From Roseibium limicola (GTDB taxonomy: Bacteria > Pseudomonadota > Alphaproteobacteria > Rhizobiales > Stappiaceae): a DNA stretch of 64,000 nucleotides. Below, in pieces: positions 9,406 to 18,017 of the stretch (positions within the stretch are counted from its first letter, which is position 1; each line of letters opens with the position of its first letter). The stretch covers positions 248,001-312,000 of the forward strand of contig NZ_JAFLNF010000001.1 of the NCBI RefSeq assembly GCF_017313085.1. Direction: 5' to 3'. A program made the position numbers and the translations under genes. The notes under the pieces were generated by a model. That model was not told where the DNA came from. It saw only the letters and a program-made list of their open reading frames with translations, and ran no database searches.

Positions 9406-10701
9406 TTGAAACCTTCTCCAGTGCAGCTGGCCCTTCATGGAGCAATGGCTTTTCCGTTGGCCTTTGCCGGTTTACCAATCTATCTCCACGCACCAGACTT
9501 TTACGCCACCGCACTCGGGGTGCCATTGACAACCTTGGGCTTGGTGCTTCTGGTGCTGCGCCTGATCGACGCCGTGCAGGACCCACTGATTGGTCTGATT
9601 GGCGATCGCTATCCGCAACACCGCCAGCTTTTGCTGCTGAGTGGCGTCGTCGGGCTGGGCGCAGGCCTCACGATGCTGTTTCATCCGCATCACAGTGCGC
9701 CTATCACCTGGTTTGCGCTCTCCGTACTACTTTGCACGACTGGTTTTTCCATTGTCACCATTTTCCTGCAAACGCTTGGCGGCCTGTGGGATGTCGCAGA
9801 AGTCGAACGCTCACGGATTACCAGCTGGCGTGAGGCGATCGGGCTTCTGGGGCTTTTGACTGCTGCTGCAGGTCCAGCGCTGTTAGGGGTAAGCAGCAAC
9901 CCTCAACGCGCCTTTCACCTCTACTCTCTGTACTATTTGCCCATTCTGGCTGTCGCGACAGCGGCATTGCTCTACTGGACGACACAGGTTCGTCTGCTCT
10001 CTCAGCAGCAGGATAAGAACGACCATGCCAAGAAGCTCCTTCGATGGCGGGACATCTTCAGTCATCCCTGGCGCCGTCGCTTCTTTGCCCTTTATGGCTT
10101 GAACACCCTGGCCAGTGCCATCCCTGCCGTACTGGTGTTGTTCTTCATACGCGACAGGCTGGAGGCAGAAGCGGCGACCGGCACATTTCTGATGATCTAT
10201 TTTCTTTCCGGCGCTGGCTCGATGCCGATTTGGCACTTTGTCGCAACCCGGCTTGGCAAATATCGAGCCTGGGGTGGTTCCATGGGCGTTGCCATCGTCA
10301 CTTTCATATGGGCCAGCTTCCTTGGCCCGGGCGATCTCTTCGCTTACGGCGTGATTTGCGCCCTATCAGGCCTGGCTCTTGGGGCAGACCTGGCATTGCC
10401 GCCCGCCATACTTGCGGATCACATCAATGACAGCGCCGGAAGCAGGGAAGCCTCACGGCTTTTTTCGGTTACCACGCTCACAACCAAAACTTCTCTGGCC
10501 TGTGCGACGGGCCTTGTTCTGCCGCTCCTCGGCTTCGCGGGCTATCAACCAGGCGAGGCCTTGCCAATGGGACTTGGCCCTTTGCTGAATATCACCTACG
10601 CGACACTTCCCTGCTGCCTGAAAATCCTTTGCCTCGTTATGCTACTGCGCTGGCAAGGCGGAGGCACAGCAAGAAGCGCGCTTTTCGACACACCGGTTTA
10701 G
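9406..10701 (+). CDS. MFS transporter, MelB/GPH-like
   Basis: A 431-residue polytopic inner-membrane protein with about 12 membrane segments. The N-terminus (MAFPLAFAGLPIYLHAPDFY), the LRLIDAVQDPLIGLIGDRY motif after the second segment, and the VERSRITSWREAIGLLG region match the glycoside-pentoside-hexuronide (MFS_2, MelB-like) group, whose alphaproteobacterial members have no settled substrate. The TTG start at 9406 gives the usual family N-terminus; an ATG at 9448 lies inside the first membrane segment and is less likely. It follows the chalcone-isomerase-fold gene closely, a pairing that suggests shared expression. Confidence 0.85.
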   Translation: MKPSPVQLALHGAMAFPLAFAGLPIYLHAPDFYATALGVPLTTLGLVLLVLRLIDAVQDPLIGLIGDRYPQHRQLLLLSGVVGLGAGLTMLFHPHHSAPITWFALSVLLCTTGFSIVTIFLQTLGGLWDVAEVERSRITSWREAIGLLGLLTAAAGPALLGVSSNPQRAFHLYSLYYLPILAVATAALLYWTTQVRLLSQQQDKNDHAKKLLRWRDIFSHPWRRRFFALYGLNTLASAIPAVLVLFFIRDRLEAEAATGTFLMIYFLSGAGSMPIWHFVATRLGKYRAWGGSMGVAIVTFIWASFLGPGDLFAYGVICALSGLALGADLALPPAILADHINDSAGSREASRLFSVTTLTTKTSLACATGLVLPLLGFAGYQPGEALPMGLGPLLNITYATLPCCLKILCLVMLLRWQGGGTARSALFDTPV

Positions 10702-11132
10702 GCCGGGGAGCGGTTTGGCCAACCACCCTGTCTTCTCCAATTTCGAGTCTGTTTCCAGGGACCACGCCTTCGCGCAGGCCTTGCAGCAGCGCTCCGGTTG
10801 CAGCAATCCTTGTAATTCCGCCACAGGCTCCGGGCTTTCTCTCAACAGCCCTTTGTCATTCCCACTATCCCCAGAAGCCTTGCCATAAGCTGAGCCTTCT
10901 CCATGAGAGAGCTTGAAACGACCCTTGGGGAATGCTCTCTTTGCGCGGAATTTCTGTGAATCGAAAAAATGGGAGCATGGCATTGCCTTATCCGTGTCCC
11001 AGAACAAATACATGAGACAGCTGCCAGAGCAGATATGCAAGGCAGCATCCGGTCCACGCGGTAGAACGAACCGGCCCTTTGCCAACCATTGAACCCGCCG
11101 CCCTGGTCTAGTCAGGGTCAGGAGGAGTAATA
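10702..11132. other. Intergenic region with no recognised gene
   Basis: Frames through this stretch give no protein-like sequence. A weak inverted repeat (GAGAGC near 10912 and GCTCTC near 10937, then TTTG) could end the transporter transcript. The right end carries a strong AGGAGGAG ribosome site just before the ATG at 11133. Confidence 0.4.
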
Positions 11133-12188
11133 ATGCCTGCAGTGCGGAATTTCTTCGGTGCCATCTCGGCCCACATGTTTGTTGCACCAACCCGCCTTTT
11201 CGCAAGACGGTCCAAACGCCATCTGGTCTCAGGGCTTGCGATACTCTTTGGCGTCACCATGCTAACGATGGGCATACCAGGCGACTTCACTGTGGTTACG
11301 CCGGCGAGTGCTGCGGGAGAACGCATGGTCCCGGAGGGTAACCGCTATCGCTCCCAACCCAACATTCCCTCTGCCTCGGCGCGCCGCACCCAGGCCTTTG
11401 CCTCGAGCTACGATGCAAAATTCGAGAAAGTGGTCGCTGTCCTGCGCCGCGATCGCGGCCTGATCAACTCTATCAAGCGGGTCGCCCGCAAATACGGCAT
11501 TGATCCAATTCACATGATTGGTGCCATCGTTGGCGAGCACACCTACAATTACAACACACTCGATAGCGCCCAGTCCTACTACATCAAGGCACTGTCCTAC
11601 GCCGGACTGAACATCGAATTCGAGTATAATGGCGAGCACGTGCTCGATTTCGTTGAGAAATCCGAGTTTGACGGTTGCCGCAAAGGATCACCGGACAGCG
11701 ATGGTCTCTGGAGCTGCTACGAAAGAACCTGGGACAGCAGCTTCCGTCGCCGCAAGGTGGGCGGGGAGCGCTACCCCAACAAAAGCTTCAACGAGACCTT
11801 CTTTCAGCCGCTGTTTGCCGGTCAGAGCTTTGGCCTGGGACAGCTCAGCCCGCTGACCGTTCTGAAGATGAGCGATCGCGTCAACAAAACCTCCGGCCTG
11901 CGCAAGCTGGACGCCCGCAACGCCTCTGATGTTTACAGTGCAACGATGGACCCGAGCAAATCGCTGCACTACATGGCAGCCATCATCAAGGATTCCATCG
12001 ACGCTTATAAAAGCGTTGCCCGCGTGGATATCTCCGAAAACCCAGGTCTGACCGCCACTTTGTATAATCTTGGTGATCCATGGAGCAGAGCCCGCAAGTT
12101 CCGCAGCTCCGGCCGTCCCTGGCCGCGCGAGAATTATTACGGCTGGTTGGTCAACGAACGGATCAAGGACCTGGAAGAAATCCTTTGA
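11133..12188 (+). CDS. DUF1402 family protein, secreted, lysozyme-like
   Basis: A 351-residue protein with a membrane or signal segment at about residues 29-60 (LVSGLAILFGVTMLTMGIPG, then PASA). The mature region fits DUF1402, a family found mainly in Hyphomicrobiales. The stretch KYGIDPIHMIGAIVGEHTYN has the helix-Glu arrangement of lytic transglycosylases, with the Glu of GEH as the candidate catalytic residue, and FGLGQLSPLTVLKMSD resembles the GLMQ-type motif of that fold. Activity on peptidoglycan is therefore an inference. It stands alone, convergent with the hydrolase gene at 12239, and its ATG has a strong AGGAGGAG site. Confidence 0.82.
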   Translation: MPAVRNFFGAISAHMFVAPTRLFARRSKRHLVSGLAILFGVTMLTMGIPGDFTVVTPASAAGERMVPEGNRYRSQPNIPSASARRTQAFASSYDAKFEKVVAVLRRDRGLINSIKRVARKYGIDPIHMIGAIVGEHTYNYNTLDSAQSYYIKALSYAGLNIEFEYNGEHVLDFVEKSEFDGCRKGSPDSDGLWSCYERTWDSSFRRRKVGGERYPNKSFNETFFQPLFAGQSFGLGQLSPLTVLKMSDRVNKTSGLRKLDARNASDVYSATMDPSKSLHYMAAIIKDSIDAYKSVARVDISENPGLTATLYNLGDPWSRARKFRSSGRPWPRENYYGWLVNERIKDLEEIL

Positions 12189-12238
12189 ACCGGCCGGGTC
12201 CTCAATCACCCATACGAAGAAGTTAGGACGAACTCGAC

Positions 12239-12922
12239 CTAACGCAAAAACGGGTTGGTTTGGCGCTCTTCGCCGATCGTCGAAGCCGGTCCGTGGCCGG
12301 GCAGGAAGCTGACGTCATCGCCCAACGGCAACATTTTCTCCTTGATCGAACGGATCAGAGTATCGTGATCCCCTCCCGGCAAATCCGTCCGACCAACAGA
12401 GCCCTTGAAGAGCACGTCGCCGGAAATCGCCAGGCGCAATTCCTCATCAAAGAAAATGACGTGCCCCGGTGCATGGCCGGGGCAATGCAGTACCTGAAAG
12501 ACCCGACCTGCCATTTCCAGGGTGTCGCCGTCCTTCAGCCACAGGTCCGGCTCTACAGTGCGCACATCTGGCATGCCGAACTGTTTTGCCTGATCGCTGA
12601 CCCGCGCGAGCAACATTCGGTCAGCTTCATGCGGACCTTCCACAGGCACCTTGAGGGCCTCGGCCAGTTCTGCGGCACCACCAACATGGTCGATATGGCC
12701 ATGGGTAATGACGATCTTCTCCACCTTGACACAATGTTCTCGGATCGCATCCTGGATCAACGGCACATCGCCACCAGGATCAACGACGGCCCCAAGCATC
12801 GTTTCCGGGTTCCAGATCAGGGAACAGTTTTGCTGAAAGGCGGAAACCGGGATCACAAGGATCTGAACCGGCGGCAAGGTCTCCTGCGACGGAGTGCCTT
12901 CTCCCTTGTTGGAATTCGACAT
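12239..12922 (-). CDS. MBL-fold metallo-hydrolase, glyoxalase II-like (YcbL type)
   Basis: A 227-residue cytoplasmic enzyme of the metallo-beta-lactamase fold. The metal motif THGHIDHVGGAAEL is present, followed by the third ligand in HCPGHAPGHVIFF, the bridging Asp in AISGDVLFKGSVGRTDLPGG, and the last His in FLPGHGPASTIGEE. The short length and the GSVGRTD motif fit the YcbL-like single-domain type II glyoxalases, which lack the C-terminal glutathione-binding domain of GloB. The substrate is probably a thioester but is not fixed by the sequence. The ATG has an AAGGAAG ribosome site. Confidence 0.9.
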   Translation of the reverse strand: MSNSNKGEGTPSQETLPPVQILVIPVSAFQQNCSLIWNPETMLGAVVDPGGDVPLIQDAIREHCVKVEKIVITHGHIDHVGGAAELAEALKVPVEGPHEADRMLLARVSDQAKQFGMPDVRTVEPDLWLKDGDTLEMAGRVFQVLHCPGHAPGHVIFFDEELRLAISGDVLFKGSVGRTDLPGGDHDTLIRSIKEKMLPLGDDVSFLPGHGPASTIGEERQTNPFLR

Positions 12923-13092
12923 TGAGAACGCTTCCTTTCGACAATAGACGTTGGCAGATCGACAGTAGCTGAGGGTAAAGACAGAAACCGCTCACCCTCT
13001 GACCGATCTGTCCTTTTCCTTCCGTGCTGGGTTTCGTACAAGAAGAAACGCTCGAACAATAGCCGCGAGCGATAGAAGGTTGCCAAACACCA

Positions 13093-14319
13093 ATGTCACT
13101 CTGTCTCTTCCGCTCACTGATCCTCCTGGCCGCAATTGTTTGCGGGCCTGTGATCGTGGCCGCGGAGGAGACGACGGCTTCCCCTGTCAATCCCCCAGCC
13201 GCCAATCCCAAGCCGACCGCTTCAAAGTCAGCGCCCCCTCCTCCTGTCTCGGAACAGGGACAAGTAGCGACGTCCGGGACTGACGAACCGACCAACAAGC
13301 TTCGCCCACGCACTCCGCCAACGTTTGAGCGTTGGAGCGTTCACTGCACCAATTCTGGTCTATGCACTGCATCGACCTTCCTGCGTGACCAGTCCGTCTG
13401 GGTTGATCTGCGCATCGTCCGCGATTGGCCTGCCGAGGCACCGCCGCTTCTGCGCATCACGGCAAATGCCGCACTCAACGGCGAAAAGTCGATAAGCCTG
13501 TCCGTCGACGATCAACAAATTGACGAGATCCAAATCGCTCAACTCCGCGAGAGCCAGCAGGCCATATCAGCCCCGGCAGGATTTCGACCACTGGGCGGTG
13601 AAGGCTTCTGGTATCCGGCAGGCCCCACCACAAGCAGTCTGATCCGCGCCATGCTTTCGGGCACCACTCTGAGCATGGATTTGCCGATCGGCGACCAGAA
13701 TGTCACCGTCAGGCTTCCACTTGCCGGGCTACATCATTCCTTGACCTGGTTGGATGAGCAGCAAAACCGTCAAAACACGCGCAATGCCATCATTCTGACA
13801 GGCAACTCAGCCGCAAAAAACGCACCCCACGCCTTGCCAGTTCTCGATCCTGCGAGCTTGCCTGCAGCCGTTAGCGAAGCCTGGGACGCCAACCGCTTCT
13901 GCTCCGACATAGATCCGACAATCTTTACCAATCTCGATGCAGTGATTGCCCCCATTGATGAAAAGACCAAGCTCTATCTGCTGCCTTGTGGCGCCCCCAA
14001 CGCCTATAATACCCCATACGTCGCTTTGCATTCTGTCGCCGACGGCAAAACCCGGCAACTGCCGGTCGCACGCATGTCCGACCAAGGCCCCATCGCCACA
14101 GAGCTGATCTACAACCTTCGATGGAACGCCGCGACGCGCGAGCTGGATGGGCTTTACCGTGGCTCAGGCATCGGCGACTGCGGTGTCTGGAACCGTTGGC
14201 GCTGGACAAGCAGCGGCTTCGCCCTGATCGAGGAAGCCAGCCGTACCACCTGTGACGGCAAGGAAACTCCACTGCAAGACTGGCCGCTCACCTGGCCTGC
14301 CGTAACGGCAAGTAAATAG
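13093..14319 (+). CDS. DUF1176 domain-containing periplasmic protein
   Basis: A 408-residue exported protein: signal peptide (LFRSLILLAAIVCGPVIVAA), a Pro/Thr-rich linker of about 60 residues, then a domain beginning FERWSVHCTNSGLCTAST. The Cys pairs (CTNSGLC; later FCSD, LLPCGAPNAYN, GDCGVWNRWRW) and the ending RTTCDG fit DUF1176. Members are periplasmic with several conserved cysteines, and their role is unknown. It is transcribed alone and away from the hydrolase gene at 12239, with about 170 bases between them for divergent promoters. Confidence 0.85.
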   Translation: MSLCLFRSLILLAAIVCGPVIVAAEETTASPVNPPAANPKPTASKSAPPPPVSEQGQVATSGTDEPTNKLRPRTPPTFERWSVHCTNSGLCTASTFLRDQSVWVDLRIVRDWPAEAPPLLRITANAALNGEKSISLSVDDQQIDEIQIAQLRESQQAISAPAGFRPLGGEGFWYPAGPTTSSLIRAMLSGTTLSMDLPIGDQNVTVRLPLAGLHHSLTWLDEQQNRQNTRNAIILTGNSAAKNAPHALPVLDPASLPAAVSEAWDANRFCSDIDPTIFTNLDAVIAPIDEKTKLYLLPCGAPNAYNTPYVALHSVADGKTRQLPVARMSDQGPIATELIYNLRWNAATRELDGLYRGSGIGDCGVWNRWRWTSSGFALIEEASRTTCDGKETPLQDWPLTWPAVTASK

Positions 14320-14465
14320 CGCCATTCTTGAGGATTCACTTGCGATTTTGACCAAGCCGCCGTTATTATAAAAGTGCAGTGGACTGGAGTGGGAGTTGCG
14401 GTGACGTATTGGCACCTAATCCTGTTTTCATGTGGGCGAGTGTGAGACTGCGCACGAGCCGGGGA

Positions 14466-14519
14466 CACCCGTAATTTCCGGGTGAATTTCGACTTATTGT
14501 GCCGATGAGCGGAAGGCAC
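14466..14519 (+). promoter_or_regulatory. Structured 5' leader of the cold-shock-domain gene
   Basis: Two hairpins lie just upstream of the ribosome site: CACCCG at 14466-14471 pairing with CGGGTG at 14479-14484, and GTGCC at 14499-14503 pairing with GGCAC at 14515-14519. The AAGGTGA ribosome site follows immediately. Cold-shock genes often carry temperature-sensing leaders, but a function here is an inference from position alone. Confidence 0.4.
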
Positions 14520-14539
14520 ACAGTTAAGGTGATTTGGTA

Positions 14540-15394
14540 ATGCACGATGGTGATTCGGACCGGCGTTCGCGCGGACGTCGCGGCGGCAAGCGCGAGTTCG
14601 GTGGTCCGCAAGACTTCGGCAGTGATTTTGGCGGCGGTTTCCCTGACTGGAACAGCGGCAATCAAAGCGGTTACAACGACGGTGGCCGGGACGGCGGTTA
14701 CGGCAGTGACCGTCGCGGCGGTCGGCGCGAAGGTGCCGGCGGTTATGGTGGCGACAGCCGAGACGGCGGCTACGGTGGCGGCAACCGTGAAGGCGGTGGC
14801 GGCTACGGCGGCCAGCGACGCGAAGGCGGCTATGGCGGTGGTGCTTCGGGTGGCGGTCGTGAAAGTGGCGGCGGTTACGGTGGTGGCAACCGCGAAGGCG
14901 GTGGCGGCTACGGCGGCCAGCGACGCGAAGGCGGCTATGGCGGCGGTGCTCCGGGTGGCGGTCGTGAAGGTGGCGGCGGTTACGGTGGCGGCAACCGCGA
15001 AGGCGGTGGCGGCTACGGCGGCCAGCGACGCGAAGGCGGCTATGGTGGCGGCGATCGCGAAGGTGGCTTCCGTCCACGGCCACCACGTCCCGAATTCGAT
15101 ACCCCTGCTGAACGTGGCCCGCGTCAGGCCGGAACGGTCAAATTCTTCAAGTCCGACAAGGGTTTTGGCTTCATCACCCCGGACAACGGAGAAAACGACG
15201 TTTTCGTTCATATTTCCGCGGTGGAACGCTCCGGCATGACGACGCTCGAAAGCGGCCAAAGGATCTCCTTTGAAACCGAGCCGGATCGGCGCGGCAAGGG
15301 CCCTAAGGCAGTCGACCTGCAGGTCGTTGAAGACGATGGCGCAGCTCCGGCAAGCGAAGCTTTCAGCAACGACGGCAGCGACGACGCAGCCTGA
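14540..15394 (+). CDS. Cold-shock domain protein with a glycine/arginine-rich repeat arm
   Basis: A 284-residue likely RNA-binding protein. The first 195 residues are almost entirely Gly, Arg, Tyr, Glu, Asp and Asn, with RGG-like beginnings (RRSRGRRGGKRE) and then tandem repeats of a 35-residue unit of the type YGGGNREGGGGYGGQRREGG. A single cold-shock domain follows at about 197-262, with both RNA-binding motifs intact (KGFGFI and VFVHI) in the frame GTVKFFKSDKGFGFITP. The acidic tail ends SNDGSDDAA. Bacterial Csp proteins are usually about 70 residues; fusion to a long Gly-rich arm recalls eukaryotic glycine-rich RNA-binding proteins. I chose ATG 14540, nine to ten bases after AAGGTGA, over an in-frame TTG at 14534. 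Confidence 0.92.
   Translation: MHDGDSDRRSRGRRGGKREFGGPQDFGSDFGGGFPDWNSGNQSGYNDGGRDGGYGSDRRGGRREGAGGYGGDSRDGGYGGGNREGGGGYGGQRREGGYGGGASGGGRESGGGYGGGNREGGGGYGGQRREGGYGGGAPGGGREGGGGYGGGNREGGGGYGGQRREGGYGGGDREGGFRPRPPRPEFDTPAERGPRQAGTVKFFKSDKGFGFITPDNGENDVFVHISAVERSGMTTLESGQRISFETEPDRRGKGPKAVDLQVVEDDGAAPASEAFSNDGSDDAA
14774..15055 (+). repeat. In-frame 105-base tandem repeat encoding a Gly-rich 35-residue unit
   Basis: Two full copies (14774-14878 and 14879-14983) and a partial third (from 14984) are nearly identical in DNA as well as protein. The copies differ at a few codons, for example GASGGGRES against GAPGGGREG. The near identity at synonymous positions points to recent duplication and likely length variation between strains. 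Confidence 0.9.
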
Positions 15395-15426
15395 GTGTTG
15401 CCAATGCTGTTGCGGTCTTAAATCAC

Positions 15427-15470
15427 ATCCTTCCCGGACTGGCCTGCTCCGCAGGCTCCCCGGGAAGGAT
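15427..15470 (+). terminator. Very stable two-tier hairpin after the cold-shock-domain gene
   Basis: An 11-base outer stem (ATCCTTCCCGG / CCGGGAAGGAT) encloses a 6-base inner stem (GCCTGC TCC GCAGGC). It lies 32 bases after the stop. No T run follows directly, so it may act as an mRNA-stabilising 3' hairpin as well as, or instead of, a terminator. Confidence 0.65.
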
Positions 15471-15845
15471 ACCTGATTGATTTATTGAACCGTACGGAAC
15501 CGGTTTCACCTTCCTTCAATTCGAACGCATCCATCCCCCAACACCCCAAGGCCTGACTTCCCCCTGGAGTGTCATGGTGCAAAAAAGCGCTGCGGTGTTC
15601 TTGAGCATATTCGCGATCAATCGCCTGAGACAGGTCTCGAAGCCACCGAGGCACCTCCTTCAGGACGGCAGCCGGTTGCGTGTCCTGTCGCTACCTTTGG
15701 CAAGCTCCCTCTTACGAAATCACTGGCCTTGAGCTGCCAGCCTGTGTAAACGGGACATTCTACAGCTCAACCAGCCAATATCGTGGCCGCAGCACTCTCC
15801 GCTCTGGGTGCGCACCCGCACCGGCAAGGCCGACTGTAGGACACC
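15471..15845. other. Intergenic region with no recognised gene
   Basis: A leftward frame of 78 codons crosses 15418-15654, but it overlaps the hairpin and shows no family resemblance. I see no further structure. The promoter of the acetyltransferase at 15846 should be here. Confidence 0.35.
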
Positions 15846-16400
15846 ATGACCAGTCACCCGACCAGAGACACCTTCATGAGCCCGGCCTCTTCCGATCCGT
15901 CGTCCCCTGTTGCCGCACCTGCCGAGGGACTGTCCATCCGCGAGTATCGCACCGGCGACCTCGCCAGCCTGATCAGCATGAACAACAAGGCTGTTCCCGC
16001 CGTCAACGACCTTTCCGCCGAAGAGTTGGTCGACCAGATCGCGCAAGCCCGAACCTGTCTCGTCGCTGCCGAAGGAGAAGCCCTGCTAGGTTTTCTCCTG
16101 TGCTACGCCGAAAAAATGGACTACGACAGTCGCAATTATCTCTGGCTGAATGAACGACTGGACCGCTTTTTCTACACCGACCGCATTTGCGTCGATGAAG
16201 ATCAGCGCGGCCGCCGCATCGGCGAAAAGCTCTATCAAGCTCTCTTCGCCAAGTTCGAGACCGAAGCTGTGCCGTTCTGCTGTGAAGTCAACACCCGCCC
16301 GGCCAACCCCGGCTCCCTGCGCTTTCACAAGCGCTTGGGCTTTGAGGAAATCGGCGAGGCGGAAATGGGCGACAAAGCCGTTGTCTATCTGAAACGCTGA
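15846..16400 (+). CDS. GNAT family N-acetyltransferase (COG3818-like)
   Basis: A 184-residue acetyl-CoA-dependent transferase. The N-terminus SIREYRTGDLASLISMNNKA, the strand-helix IGFL-like LLGFLLCYAEK, and the acetyl-CoA loop VDEDQRGRRIGEKLY (Q/R-x-x-G-x-G/A type) define the GNAT fold. NPGSLRFHKRLGFEEIGEAE is the usual closing segment. The overall layout resembles COG3818 predicted acetyltransferases; the substrate is unknown. A second ATG eleven codons in (MSPASSD) could be the start. It is 74 bases upstream of rlmJ and reads in the same direction. Confidence 0.85.
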   Translation: MTSHPTRDTFMSPASSDPSSPVAAPAEGLSIREYRTGDLASLISMNNKAVPAVNDLSAEELVDQIAQARTCLVAAEGEALLGFLLCYAEKMDYDSRNYLWLNERLDRFFYTDRICVDEDQRGRRIGEKLYQALFAKFETEAVPFCCEVNTRPANPGSLRFHKRLGFEEIGEAEMGDKAVVYLKR

Positions 16401-16474
16401 CGCCACAAATACAGCAAGTCGCCCCGACCATACAGGCCGCTGACCCGGACTTCATCCGGGCCCTGGAGACAACC

Positions 16475-17323
16475 ATGAATTACCGCCACGCCTATCATGT
16501 TGGCAACATCGGCGACGTCCTCAAGCACGCGGTTCTAACCCGGCTCATCCTCTATTTTCAGCGCAAGGAAAAAGGCTTCCGTGTGCTGGATACTCACGCC
16601 GGTATCGGTCGCTATGACTTGACGTCCGTGGAGACAAGAAAGACCGGGGAATGGCAGCAGGGCATCGACAAAGTGATGGCCGCCGACTTTTCTTCCGCAG
16701 CGCAGGAGCTTCTGGCGCCTTGGTTGGACGTGATCCAGGCCGAAAACCCGAATGGTGAACTGAAAGTCTACCCGGGATCGCCCCTGCTTGCCCGCCGCCT
16801 GATGCGCAATCAGGACCGCCTGACACTGACGGAACTCCACCCCGCAGACTATGCAACTCTAGCGAAGGTTTTCGCGGATGACTTCCAGGTCAAGACGATC
16901 CATCTCGATGCCTGGCTCGCCCTCAACAGCTTTTTACCGCCAAAAGAAAAGCGCGGCCTGGTCATTATCGACCCTGCCTATGAAGAGACCGATGAGTTCG
17001 AACAGATTGCCAATGCCGTCGTCAAAGGCTGGCGCAAGTGGACAACGGGGACCTTCGCCATATGGTACCCGCTGAAGGACCTGCGCTCCATCCGACGTAT
17101 GCATCAGACCTTCAAGGACGAAGGCCTGAAAGACGTTCTGCGGTTCGATCTGAGGGTCGCCCCGAGTAATCCGGACTCGACAATGATGGGCTCTGGAATG
17201 ACGATCATCAATCCGCCCTTCACCCTGGCTAACGAGATGAACATCCTGCTGCCTGAACTTTGCGAAGTCCTCCGTACCACTCCAGGGGCGGGATGGTCGC
17301 TCGAGCAGATCATCGACGAATAG
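16475..17323 (+). CDS. rlmJ: 23S rRNA (adenine(2030)-N(6))-methyltransferase RlmJ
   Basis: Methylates A2030 of 23S rRNA using S-adenosylmethionine. The family start MNYRHAYHVGNIGDVLKHAV is exact, and VLDTHAGIGRYDL carries the SAM-binding motif. Length, 282 residues, is normal. The catalytic motif IV, usually DPPY or DPPF, reads DPAY (IIDPAYEET, about residue 166): the second proline is alanine. The rest of the fold looks intact, so the enzyme is probably active, but this change is at the active site. The ATG follows CCTGGAGACAACC, giving a good ribosome site. Confidence 0.93.
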   Translation: MNYRHAYHVGNIGDVLKHAVLTRLILYFQRKEKGFRVLDTHAGIGRYDLTSVETRKTGEWQQGIDKVMAADFSSAAQELLAPWLDVIQAENPNGELKVYPGSPLLARRLMRNQDRLTLTELHPADYATLAKVFADDFQVKTIHLDAWLALNSFLPPKEKRGLVIIDPAYEETDEFEQIANAVVKGWRKWTTGTFAIWYPLKDLRSIRRMHQTFKDEGLKDVLRFDLRVAPSNPDSTMMGSGMTIINPPFTLANEMNILLPELCEVLRTTPGAGWSLEQIIDE

Positions 17324-17538
17324 TCAAACCGGGCGCTGAGGCATCCCTGTTACACTCGGGGAATTTCCGACTCTCAACCGTACACACAGCACGAGGGTCG
17401 CCTTGACCGGCTCAATCCGGTGCGCCATCGTTGCGATCAATTCAGACCCTTGTCCGGTGCCCCTGCCGAAGCATTTTGTGGTCTATGGACAGCGCTCAGC
17501 AAGGCGCGACCGAAGTGATCCGAATTGGAGCGTATCGC

Positions 17539-17979
17539 ATGTTCACTGCTGATTTTTCCGCAACACTGACGACAAAAGCCCTGCGAGCTGCAGCCCTAGC
17601 GGCATGTACGGCCATCGCCTTTGCCTTCCCCGCAGCGGCACACGCCGACTTGCCAGCGTGCGATACACCGTCTGTGATGTCGAAGGTCGAAGCGCAGCTC
17701 GCGCGCGCAGAACGCACCTACAGGGACACCAACACCCTGACCGTTCTTGAAAGCCCTTACGAGATGAGCATGGACGACAACAATCAGGCGAGCACTTTGA
17801 ATCGCCGGTATTGCAGCGCCCGCATCGAAACAACGGCCAGTCGCAGCCGCACCGTTTACTATATGGTCGAGGAAAATGCCGGGTTCCTGGGGCTAACCTG
17901 GGGTGTTGAAGCCTGTCAGCCTGGCATGGATGATTGGCGTGTCTATGGTCGTCATTGCCAAACTGTCCGCCCGGACTGA
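17539..17979 (+). CDS. Small secreted protein of unknown function
   Basis: A 146-residue precursor with a signal peptide (LRAAALAACTAIAFAFPAAA, cleavage near HA-DLPAC). The mature part has a Cys near its start (DLPACDTPSVMSKVE), a Cys in RRYCSARIETT, and a C-terminal pair in WGVEACQPGMDDW and RHCQTV, so two disulphides are likely. It looks like a small exported protein seen in Hyphomicrobiales, without a known role. The ATG at 17539 has GGAG eight bases upstream; the frame is open further upstream, but with no good start. Confidence 0.7.
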   Translation: MFTADFSATLTTKALRAAALAACTAIAFAFPAAAHADLPACDTPSVMSKVEAQLARAERTYRDTNTLTVLESPYEMSMDDNNQASTLNRRYCSARIETTASRSRTVYYMVEENAGFLGLTWGVEACQPGMDDWRVYGRHCQTVRPD

Positions 17980-18017
17980 GTTGCCATTCACAAACCCGAT
18001 TTCAGGAAAGCAATCAT

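Noticed and set aside
10642..11205. A 187-codon leftward open frame in the gap before the DUF1402 gene
   Set aside because: It overlaps coding sequence at both ends, has no ribosome site and shows no protein-like pattern.
12260..12925. A 221-codon rightward open frame opposite the MBL-fold hydrolase gene
   Set aside because: The leftward frame carries all metal-binding motifs of the family; the opposite frame has no recognisable sequence.
14774..15055. Regularly spaced repeat that could suggest a CRISPR array
   Set aside because: The repeats are in frame, 105 bases long with no unique spacers, and encode the Gly-rich arm.
14154..15259. Long leftward open frames rich in Ala, Arg and His opposite the cold-shock-domain gene
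   Set aside because: They are the reverse reading of the glycine-rich repeats; the amino-acid composition is a by-product of the repeat and no start site is present.
15418..15654. A 78-codon leftward open frame after the cold-shock-domain gene
   Set aside because: Its 3' end lies in the large hairpin; no family resemblance or ribosome site.
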